Below the pieces are notes generated by a model. It worked only from the letters and a program-made list of their open reading frames with translations, ran no database searches and had not been told where the DNA came from. From Erpobdella octoculata (lineage: Eukaryota; Annelida; Clitellata; Hirudinida; Erpobdellidae), in the NCBI GenBank assembly GCA_963978895.1, contig OZ022241.1:14935856-14999855 (forward strand): 64,000 nt of DNA, written 5' to 3'. Positions 37,561-51,514 of this stretch are shown piece by piece. Both the position numbers and the translations under genes were made by a program. Every line of letters begins with the position of its first letter. The first letter of the stretch is position 1.

Positions 37561-39474
37561 TCAGTGTTTCTTGATTACATCGTCACTCTCTTTACGACTA
37601 AGAAAGTCAGCACCGATGTTCTCCTTGCCTTTGAAATAGTTTACTGTCAACTTATTCTCAATCTCTATCTCTCTGCGTGCTGTGTCAACAGGGCGGGCAT
37701 CTCCGAAGATTGCCGAATTCAACTTTCCATCTTTCCCCACCCCTCCATTTTGGCCTCTAGGCAGAAGATTGAGCCTTGGTCTTTCTTTTGGCGGATTCAA
37801 AGCTTGAACGTTTGCCTCAACTTTATTTCCTACCTTTGAAATGGCAGACGTGTTTCTTTCCTTGCTTTTATACAGCTCCGAGTTAGCCGACGATTTTTTA
37901 AAATTTACCCGATCATTCCTCTGAGTGCCGTCGTAGTTGGAAGCGGATTTCTGTGGTTTCCGACCAAAGCGTTTTCCTGCCGCCATTGCATCAAAACCCC
38001 TTACCCCTTCAACATTTCCCAGCACGAGATCGCAAAGTAGGTTTTTCATGCAGACCACCTCTCTAGTTCCTCTGAACCAGTCTGTTTTGATTTTTACCAC
38101 TGCTGTTGGAGCTACCCGAACTGTGCCGTCGATCAAAACACAGGGTCTTGTTCTTCCGGTCATCTGACGCGGGTGCACTAATGATTCCTTTACTATTATG
38201 GAAGTACAGCCAGTGTCCCTCAAAACCCTCACCGGTTTTCTGTTCACAAACCCTCTGGTTAATTTAAACTTTTCTCCTGAGTGAAAACAACCATCCGCTA
38301 TTACCGGTGAAAAGCATCCACATTTTAATTGGACCTCATTCAATTTACCATCCAACACCATGACCGCGCATGCATTCACTACTCCAGAATCTTTGCATGG
38401 TGGTGTCAAGTTGGCCTCCCTACGCGCTTGGCACATGACTGGAGTTGCTTGAGTGCCTTGACTGTAGTCCCTCGCGATCTGTCCAGCGTGATGACAATCC
38501 TTTGCCATATGGCCCAGCTTATTGCAATTGTAACAGCGTGGTCCAACCACTCCCGAGTCAGAGTCTGGTTGACCACGATTTCCGCTAATCCTGCTTGTGT
38601 TCTCGACCTTTGCCAAGCTTTTGACTGGGTGAGCTTGATTGTACTTGTTGACCCAGCGACTCAACTCATTGACGTCACCGCTTTCTTTCTCCAACAAATA
38701 CTCAGCCATTCCCGACGGACACTTTCCAAAGAACTGCTCTTTTAAAAATAAAAACAAATAGTTTTTTGTACCCGCGAGATCCACCCAGCGCCTGAGGTAA
38801 CTATCCAGTCGCACCAGATACTGTTCCCAAGTCTCTTCTGGTTCAAGCTTTGACTCTCGAAACTTTATGCGGTAGTCTTCTGCCGACTTCCCAAAACGGC
38901 GAAGGAGTGCCTCTTTTACCGACTCGTAATCCTGCATCTGACTATCGCTGAGTTGGCCAAACACTTCCAATGTCTTCGCACTGAGCAGAGAACCCAGAAG
39001 CATTCCCCAACCCTTTTTTGGGTGATCATTTGCCGTGGCCAATGCCTCAAAACGGAGAAGAAAAGCGTCCACGTCGTCACCTTCCGAGAATTTTGGATAA
39101 GGAATCTTTGTTCCATCCATTGACCCCTTGCTCTCTTTTGGTTTTTGAGATTCAATTTCCATCTTTTTAAGTTCTAACTCGTGTTGCCTCTGTCTCTCCC
39201 GCTCTTCCCTTTCTTGCTGAGCCTTTTTTTCTTCATGTTCACGTTCACGTTCCCGCTCTTCCCGTTCCCGCTCTTCCCGTTCACGTTCCCGTTCCCGTTC
39301 CCGCTCTTCCCGTTCACGTTCCCGATCCCGCTCTTCCCGTTCTTGTTTTTTTTCTTCACGTTCTTCTAATCTCCTAACTCTTTCTTCATCCTTTAACTCT
39401 TTGACGTAATTCCTTAAATCTTCGCCGGAATAGCCTAGAGCCTGTCCCATCGCAATGAATTTTTCGTCAGACAT
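37561..39474 (-). CDS. Gag-protease polyprotein fused to an RNase H tail
   Basis: 637 codons, fully open. N-terminal residues ~1-30 are followed by a long Glu/Arg-rich charged helix (about 30-115). A gag/retrotransposon capsid-like domain follows (about 130-290; WEQYLVRLDSYLRRWVDLAG is visible). A CCHC zinc knuckle is at C314-C317-H322-C327, and an aspartic protease motif is at D420-T421-G422 (VLRDTGCTSIIV). The last ~25 residues (YFKGKENIGADFLSRKE) match the end of the RNase H region of Ty3/gypsy polymerases. Reverse transcriptase is therefore missing between protease and this tail, and the join kept the reading frame. Start chosen at the first ATG after the primer binding site, 97 bp inside the 5' LTR. 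It would act as a structural protein in retrotransposon particles. Confidence 0.9.
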   Translation of the reverse strand: MSDEKFIAMGQALGYSGEDLRNYVKELKDEERVRRLEEREEKKQEREERDREREREEREREREREREEREREEREREREHEEKKAQQEREERERQRQHELELKKMEIESQKPKESKGSMDGTKIPYPKFSEGDDVDAFLLRFEALATANDHPKKGWGMLLGSLLSAKTLEVFGQLSDSQMQDYESVKEALLRRFGKSAEDYRIKFRESKLEPEETWEQYLVRLDSYLRRWVDLAGTKNYLFLFLKEQFFGKCPSGMAEYLLEKESGDVNELSRWVNKYNQAHPVKSLAKVENTSRISGNRGQPDSDSGVVGPRCYNCNKLGHMAKDCHHAGQIARDYSQGTQATPVMCQARREANLTPPCKDSGVVNACAVMVLDGKLNEVQLKCGCFSPVIADGCFHSGEKFKLTRGFVNRKPVRVLRDTGCTSIIVKESLVHPRQMTGRTRPCVLIDGTVRVAPTAVVKIKTDWFRGTREVVCMKNLLCDLVLGNVEGVRGFDAMAAGKRFGRKPQKSASNYDGTQRNDRVNFKKSSANSELYKSKERNTSAISKVGNKVEANVQALNPPKERPRLNLLPRGQNGGVGKDGKLNSAIFGDARPVDTARREIEIENKLTVNYFKGKENIGADFLSRKESDDVIKKH

Positions 39475-39554
39475 CTTTCACGAAAGAAAAAAAAATTCGG
39501 TCACTTGTGAACAAATAACTTCAGAAAATATATTTACGGATGAAAATGCGTAAA

Positions 39555-39570
39555 TACGTCGAGGTCACCA
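39555..39570 (-). promoter_or_regulatory. Primer binding site of the LTR retrotransposon
   Basis: TGGTGACCTCGACGTA begins one base after the 5' LTR and starts with TGG, complementary to a tRNA CCA end. The tRNA is not assigned. Confidence 0.7.
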
Positions 39571-39571
39571 A

Positions 39572-40184
39572 TGTAAACGTAGAGGAATATGCTTTCTAGC
39601 GATTCGTAAGATTCGTAACGTTAAAGTCGAAGTTATTTATAACACAATATTTCTCGAATTTATTTTAACTTTATTATTCTTCCTTGAATATATTCCTTTT
39701 CTTGACTCTAAACTGAATTATATCACTTTGCAGAAGTTAACCCGGTTCTGACAAATCTTTTTATAATTCCAATTTCTCTCCATACAACCTTACTTTTTTT
39801 CTATTGAGGACCACAAAAAGGAAAAGGACCAATACCAATTATATATATATACATATATATACATACATATATATATACATATATATATATACATATACAT
39901 ACATCCATCCATGTATATATACACTCAAACACACATATACATATATATACATTAATGATACAAAAATTATACGCACACACAATGTCACAGGAGCACAAAT
40001 ATACATATATACATACATATACATATATATATACATATATATACACACATATACACACACATACACACAGATACATTCATACATAAATGACTATTGTTTC
40101 AACACAACCAAAATATGCACACATAATAAAATAAAATAAACAAATACTATGAAAATACGTAAGATGAATCATCTTCATCTTACA
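39572..40184 (-). repeat. 5' LTR of the LTR retrotransposon
   Basis: 613 bp. It differs from the other LTR by an extra gattcgtaa near 39602-39613, a 9 bp tandem duplication. No other difference was noticed by eye. Confidence 0.94.
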
Positions 40185-40550
40185 CAAATATTAAACCGTT
40201 TTCAAAAATGGACTGCTAAAATTTATTCCAGCACCAAGATTCACAATTATAATAAACTTTTGTGGTTTTAATTAATTTAATTCTGAATTAATTGAAATAT
40301 CGACTTTTTTATTTGGCAATAAACTCATGTGATCGAAACTATCTGCCAAATTATAATAATTAATTTCAATCGATGTGCAATACAATTCGGTGTAAGGCAA
40401 CGCGATGGATGTTCAATAAACTTCAATCAATCTATGAGAAAAATGATGATATTTTTGCGTCATTTGGTGGCTCAACTAAGAAAAAATTGTACTGTTGATT
40501 TGTTGAAGAAATGAAGATTTGGCTGGAAAATTTAAATCAAAAATAATTTT

Positions 40551-40707
40551 AAAAAAACTTTTTAAAAACTAGTCTTATGATAAGACTATGGTGTCCGCTA
40601 AGTTATACAGATTGAAAAATTCAGTTATAAAATTATAATATAGTTCATTGAATTCAAACTGAGCACCCTAGTATTATCATAAGACTAGTTTTTAAAAAGT
40701 TTTTTTC
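40551..40707. mobile_element. Long-arm hairpin element (MITE-like), 157 bp
   Basis: The left arm (40551-40592) and right arm (40666-40707) are inverted copies over ~42 bp. The outer 33 bp match perfectly, including aactagtcttatgataa. The centre is ~75 bp of AT-rich sequence. No clear target duplication is seen. Confidence 0.7.
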
Positions 40708-40802
40708 ATTTATTTTCTACTTTTTAGTCTTCACACTTTTTTAATTATCTTCACAATTATCCGACACTCACATAAATTGAAAATATTTAATTAAATTAAT
40801 AT

Positions 40803-42320
<1,518 letters not shown>

Positions 42321-42324
42321 TAAT

Positions 42325-43626
<1,302 letters not shown>

Positions 43627-44551
43627 AAATAGCTATAACTTAATCGATTTGTTTTAGTTATATAATGTGGCCAATTAATATCTTTGTAAAATGTAAAGAT
43701 GTTGAAGTATCGACAAATTGCTGTTTATGAGAACAGATGGGGCACATGAACTACAAACTAAAACATATCCTATCTCCATCTTAGCAGTTGTAAACAGTTT
43801 TTTATTACATCCCACCACATCAAACAAAAATGTCATGCTCCAATTTAATGTTGATGTAGCAGGCCTCAATGTCTTATAGTAAACAAATAAATATTTTTAA
43901 TTTTTTCAACAATTAAAACAACTTTTCTTAATTTTTTTATTTACCAATTTCTGCACAAAATGAAATATTAACTAATGCCAGGTCTATGGTGTGAGTGCCC
44001 CTCTCCAAAAAAAAATCAGTGGAGTCCTTTACTGATAAGTTACATGACTATTGTTTGGTTGTCATACCGAATATTTCTTAACTTTCCCTTGTCCGGATGT
44101 CCATGGGATGTCCGCGGACGTTTTGAAGATCGGGATATCATTATAAAATAAACCAATTTAAAAAACAAAAATTATTAAAAAATAAATTAAAGACGCATCA
44201 CAAATGCACAAAATTTTCATCAGTCTTAAAAGCATGTTTTTATTTTTTTAAATTAACATTCACTTTTAAATTTAAAACATTGGAAAATATAACCTATAAA
44301 ACTCTTGACTACTGAGCACATATGTCTGTTTCAACATTACAAAATGGCAACAAGTCAGATCAGGAAATTTTTAAAAGAGAAACGTTATGCCAGATTAAAC
44401 GACCACAATGACAATTAAATATTAATAAAGTGGTTTATAATCCTCTTAAACACTTAAACTTAATAAAAAAAAACATAAGTTTTATTAACGAAATGATTTT
44501 AGAATAAAGTTCAGGTTATTAATATTAATATTAATTTAAATGATTAACAGC

Positions 44552-44888
44552 AGGTTTTTTCACAAATCCTTTATATTTTCCGGATTTGCCGGCTTTTCAT
44601 TTATTGCAAAAAAATTCTCTTTTAAAATGAATTTTTTTGAACTTATATATGTTAACATTTATTAAATTGTATTTGATTTTTTTAAACATTGATAATTATT
44701 ATTTTTAATTGCAAAAAAGTTATTTTCCAAATATGTTCAAACTTTAATAAAATGTATTGCAATGAGAAATATGCTTATATTAATTTAAAATTTAAATTGC
44801 AACTCGGTTGAATAACGGGAGTTAATTTTCACTTTTAAGGTTTGCAAACATTCAAGCAAGCAAGACCGGCGGTGAAGTTAATATAAGG
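44552..44888 (+). repeat. Dispersed repeat family A, copy 3
   Basis: Same block order as the 14.8 kb copy: ggttttttcacaaatccttt, tttgccggcttttcattta, aatgtattgcaatgagaaat, aacattcaagcaagcaagac and cggcggtgaagttaatataa. It is followed with almost no gap by a family C copy. Confidence 0.8.
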
Positions 44889-44889
44889 A

Positions 44890-45252
44890 ACTAGCGGGGT
44901 ACCCGGCGTTGCCCGGCGGTTTTTAGAGCTTTTTTTTATCGTTTTTCTTTCTCGCTCCCGTTTCTTTCCCCGCTTGCTCTCCCGCTCCCTGTTGCTTACC
45001 TGCTCCCGCTTTTTCTCTGGTCCCCTGTCGCTTTCTCTTTCCCGCTCGCTGTTTTGCTCTCGGTCGCTTTTCCGTTTCCACTTTCTTTCCCATTCCGGCT
45101 CATTTTCCAGTTCCCGTTTCTGCTCGATCTCCCGCTCCCGCTCCGCTTATTTTGTGACCGATTTCAATTTTTTTCACAAAAACCTTCCCCCATTGACTTT
45201 CAAGGCTGTGTGAAAATGTTATTACGATCGGATGAATGCTGTAGCAATGCAT
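44890..45252 (+). repeat. Family C repeat, copy 4
   Basis: It starts ctagcggggtacccggcgtt, passes through C/T-rich blocks and ends with the conserved tail (gtgaccgatttcaa ... gtagcaatgcataaa). This is the most complete copy without internal satellite. 45253-45975 has no recognised gene. Confidence 0.82.
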
Positions 45253-45983
45253 AAAATTGAGTAAATAATTTACTGAGTAATAAAACAATCATTAATCTAT
45301 TGTATATATAAATCTCAAAATTCATAAACTACCGTTAAAACATTTAAAAATCAAATGATTTGTTGAGTATTTAAATTACTATCAACAAGCAACAAGCAGC
45401 TACATTTTCGAAATAGACTAAAAATAAAATTTTCTAATTCACCCAGTTTTTATAAAATAGAGAGAAAAAAGAAAGCAAAAGTTAACGAAAATTCACAGCT
45501 CATATACGAGAAAGGTTGCATGATAAAACCTGAATGCGTTTTATTATTCAAAAAAAAAAGTTAAAAAAAAGCTTTTCATTGATGTTAGAAATAATTTGAC
45601 CTTTGTGCATCTCATGAATCAGGACTTCAGCCCGTCTAAATCTTGCCCTGCTTGCGTCATTCATCAATTAGGAAGACATTTTGAGGTCCGTATTGTCATG
45701 GAAATGTAAATCATCATTTACATTGTTATGGAAATTTATGTTTATTTTATAAACATTCAATTATTATACGAGGAGTTATGAAACTGTATCAAGGTTGTTA
45801 TGAATATTATACATTCTGCAGGTAATGAAAATATATTTGTTATGAAAGTATATTTGTATATAAATAGCGTGCAAGTGGATATTATTTATGCTATAAAAAT
45901 GTTTCCCTGTGTTAGTATCAAAAATTTAAATTCAAAAATTATTTTACTGTTTGTCATGTATAGTAGAGAGCTAATATGAAGGA

Positions 45984-46065
45984 CTATGATGATGATGATG
46001 GCGATGATGATGATGACGATGATGATAATTATGATGATGATTATTGTTATGATAATGATGATGAT
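45984..46065. repeat. Short (GAT)n microsatellite
   Basis: About 80 bp of imperfect GAT. The + frame 45976-46173 through it (Asp-rich) is not accepted as a gene. 46066-47200 also lacks a recognised gene; 46860-47005 contains further GAT/GGT triplets. Confidence 0.85.
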
Positions 46066-47204
46066 GTGAAAATTGAAATGTTGGAAAATTACAAATCTAA
46101 AAACGTTCTTGAATATTCGTTTACTCTTTGTGAGATGTTTGAATTATGTCAAGATTTTATTGTTAACATTTAAGTTTTGATGAATTAGTTGAATGTTTAA
46201 AATAAATATGTTTTGTATATATCAATTTACCTATGAATTAGATGATGCGATGATGAATAATGCTGCGCGAGTTGAGCGAGTCCATGAAATTAACTTACGT
46301 GTATAAAGAATAGTAAAGATGGTGTTTCATCATAGAGTTGTTATTTAATTTGAAATGATGAAATCAATGGTGTTATTGTGAAATAAAAAAAAAATAAAAA
46401 AAATCTTTTTTGAGAAATTATTAAGAAACCAACAATTAGTTTGAAAATGACGACGCAAGTTACGTTTTGTGCAACTCTAATGATAATACTTACTGGAACG
46501 GAATAAACCGTTAAATTCTGACAGCGGCCGCCTCGCAATATTGCTGGAATGATGGAATGCTTGGAAGAAAAACAAATAAAAACTGAACAATTTCGTGACC
46601 GTCCTGGACTGCGATGAAATGACGCATATCGACATTCTAGACTTTCAATCTTAGCCATCTACGCTTCACTGAGGCGGAGGTAAAGAAAAAATTTATTAAA
46701 ATAAATTTCAAAGGCAATAAAAAAATATTTTTTTCTAATTTTCATGTTGTGTATTTTAAGAATTATATTTATCTGTAGAAATGAAATTTTTTAAAATATG
46801 AAAAACAATTTGTGCTGAGTAGAATTTTTTTAGACTGTTCTTGTGCTTAAAAGCGATAATGGCTGTGGTAATGATGACGGTGATAACGACGACGACCAAG
46901 ATGATGATGAAAGTGGTGGTGGTTCTGGTGATGGTATGGTAGTGATTATCACAATGGGGTGGCGGCGCGAGAGGGGTAGTTGTGGTGATGGTTATGAATG
47001 AAGATGATGGCATTACCTTTTGCCTGATGAAGGATAACGGCTATTCATCACAGAAAGTTTTTCATTTATTAGCCACATTCCATACACAAGCACACAGCAT
47101 TAAGCAAACACAAACACACATGCGAACAATGGAATCGAGACCAATCTTAGTGATTTTGAAGCAGGAGATGAATAGATGAAGCAGGTTTTTATGGGAGCTT
47201 TGAT

Positions 47205-47572
47205 GTGTTGGTAGTTCGAGTGTGGTGGTAGTTGAAGTGTGGTGGTAGTTGGAGTGCGGTGGTAGTTGGTGTGTAGTGGTAGTTGGAATGCCGGGTAGTT
47301 GAAGTGTGATGGTAGTTGGAGTGTGGTGGTAGTTGGAGTGCGGTGGTAGTTGGAATGCCGGGTAGTTGAAGTGTGCTGGTAGTTGGAGTGTGGTGGTAGT
47401 TGGTGTGTAGTGGTAGTTGGAGTGTGGGTGTAGTTGAAGTGCGGTAGTAGTTGGAGTGTAGTGATAGTTTGAGTGTGGCTGTAATTGGTGTAGGGCAGTA
47501 GTTGGAGTATGGGGTAGTTGAAGTGTGGTGGTAGTTGGAGTGTGGTGGTAGTTGAAGTGGGGTGGTAGTTGA
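47205..47572. repeat. ~17 bp GT-rich minisatellite
   Basis: About twenty imperfect units of gtgtggtggtagttgga, with gaagt/gagt variants and a second-order repeat containing atgccgggtagttga. 47573-48610 is AT-rich without recognised genes. Confidence 0.9.
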
Positions 47573-48615
47573 CAGTGTTTGATAAAATAATTTTAAGATG
47601 TAGTTAAAATACTAGTTCATAAAATTATTTAAAATGCAGATGCAAAATAATTTGTTTGCTATGTATTTGAAATACAAGTATAAAATGCTTAGTTGGAATG
47701 TATTTGTAATACAAATTACTTTCAGTGAAAGGTTATTACTTATAATTATAGAAAACAACACTTATATAGACAGGTTTCTGCATATTAAAGCAGTTCGAAG
47801 ATTATAGATTATTTATTGTAGATTATTGTAGAAGCTTGTTATAAACTGCCTAAGCAAACATGCGAAGATACAAACGAAATTGGAATTGAACTTCATTTCC
47901 TACAACAATTCTGGCTGTGGTACCATTGTCTGTGAGCTTATTTTGTCTATTTTTCAAAGGCCCGCAGAAATATTCCCTTAAAAATACGCTCTGCGACAAA
48001 AACCTACTATAACAATCATTAACGTTCAAAAACATTTAAAATAATAATTATTATTATTATTAAGAACTTACTATCCAGATTTATTTTACAAATGTCGCTC
48101 TGGCTGAACTTTTCTCCATATCAAATTCCTCCACAGTGATTTCGTATTTGTGATAACATATGGTCCGTACCAATGTTCTCCCCCTACGTGGCAGTCAAAG
48201 GGTTAAACTTCTAGTTCTTAATTTTCTACGATATGATAACTGGGCGATATGATATATGCAGAGAACCTACATTCAGCCAAACGCTCTCTTTCCTCCATCC
48301 GTTTGGAATATCTTCACCAGAAAAGCTAACTACGTGACAACTAAAATGTCGAGATTATGCAGGCTGAATGACTTGAATGATTTATAATAATCCGATAATC
48401 ATGCAAACGTATTATACCTACACACATATACTCTCTGGTTTGCCGAGCAGTTGGGCAAGGAAAAACATTAACGGCTAAAAAAAACGTTACTGTCTGTTAG
48501 AGCAAAGAATCGCTGAACAAAATAATGATCACAGAGCGGGAAGTAGAACTTTTAATGATTATTGGTCTACAGTTTCAAATATTACGCAAGTTTATTTTTT
48601 AATCTATATATATAA

Positions 48616-49040
48616 ACTAGCGGGGTTACCCGGCGTTGCCCGGGGTTTTTAGAGGTTTTTTAATGTTTGTCTCTCTCGCTCCCGTTTCCTTCTCCACTTT
48701 CCCGTTTTCGTCGCGTTCCCGGTCGCTTTTCCGCTCTCGATCGTTTTCCAGCTCCCGGTCGCTTTCTCGCTCAGAAGTTTTGTTATCGATTTTCTCTCTT
48801 GCTCGCGTTTCCTTCCAAGCTTGCTCTCCCGCTTCCAGTCGCTTTTCGCGTTCCCGGTCGCTTTCCCGTTCCCGGTCGCTTTCCCGTTCCCGGTCGCTTT
48901 CCCGTTCCCGGTCGCTTTCCCGTTCCCGCTCACTCTTGCTCTCCCGTTCCCGGTTGCTCTCCCGTTCCCGGTCACGGTTGTTCTCCCGTTCTCGTTCACG
49001 CTCATTTTCTCTTTTCCATTCTTTCATAACTTCTTTTAGC
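48616..49040 (+). repeat. Family C repeat, copy 5, with 18 bp minisatellite
   Basis: It starts tagcggggttacccggcgtt and contains five near-perfect tandem units of the 18 bp cccgttcccggtcgcttt at about 48850-48940. It ends near acttcttttagcctataaaa. Overlapping open frames on both strands (RSRSLS, SDRERE, FPVPGR) come from the 18 bp unit. Confidence 0.85.
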
Positions 49041-49114
49041 CTATAAAACGTAAAATATATTTGCTAAGACTATATATATATATGAATGTTTGTGGGTTAG
49101 TTTGTCTATTATAG

Positions 49115-51098
<1,984 letters not shown>

Positions 51099-51465
51099 TC
51101 ATTTTCAACTTTTAATTAAACTCTCAATTTTATCGATATCCTATTATCTTTGAATTGTAGCTTTAAATTCTTATTTTATTATTTTACCTCTTTGCTTTTA
51201 TTAGTAATTTTCTTTTAATAGTTATATTTTACTACTTAATTTGGTTGTATATTTTAGCACATGTAATTTTTTATTTTTTCTTATATTTTTGTTTATTTTT
51301 TGTTTATTTATTTACTCCGAGGCAAAAAATTTGGTTGTTTCTTAGCGGTTTTCATATTTTACTTTTACTCTTCTTTGTACTTTGACCTCGATTGATGTGT
51401 AAACATATCTGATATGTCTCGCCACACCACTTTATATATTTTCGTTGTAGCTGTAAATTGGTTTT

Positions 51466-51514
51466 ATGAGTTCTGATGATGGCTAATAAAGCCGAAACCT
51501 GCAGGTCAGCTCAT
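51466..51514 (+). ncRNA. Hammerhead ribozyme, type I (Penelope-associated), copy 1
   Basis: Helix I strands ATGAGTT (51466-51472) and AGCTCAT (51508-51514) pair over 7 bp with one G-U. The core CTGATGA is at 51473-51479. Helix II is GGCT/AGCC (51481-51484 and 51490-51493) with loop aataa, preceded by one extra T. GAAA (51494-51497) follows. Helix III is ACCT/AGGT with a GC loop (51497-51506), a perfect 10 nt palindrome. The cleavage triplet GTC ends at 51507. Short palindromic helix III is known for Penelope-like hammerheads, which can act as dimers. The fit to the consensus is strong except for the extra T. Confidence 0.85.

Larger units (their letters stand above)
36928..40184 (-). mobile_element. 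LTR retrotransposon, Ty3/gypsy-like, pol-deleted
   Basis: Two direct LTRs (36928-37531 and 39572-40184), each with TG...CA ends, enclose a 2,040 bp interior. A perfect 5 bp target duplication, CAAAT, lies at 36923-36927 and 40185-40189. Reading on the minus strand, the 5' LTR is followed after one base by a primer-binding-site-like TGGTGACCTCGACGTA (39555-39570), then the gag-protease frame. A polypurine tract AAGAGGGGGGA lies just before the 3' LTR (37534-37544). Reverse transcriptase, most of RNase H and integrase are absent, so it depends on other copies for movement. Confidence 0.94.

Noticed and set aside
45976..46173. Asp-rich 65-codon frame with a normal-looking C-terminus
   Set aside because: It begins in a GAT microsatellite; the remaining ~35 codons have no recognisable feature.
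46341..46658. 105-codon minus frame
   Set aside because: No motif, ends in AT-rich Phe/Leu sequence; likely chance.
48626..49046. RSRSLS / SDRERE frames resembling SR-rich proteins
   Set aside because: They arise from the 18 bp cccgttcccggtcgcttt unit on both strands and recur wherever family C occurs.
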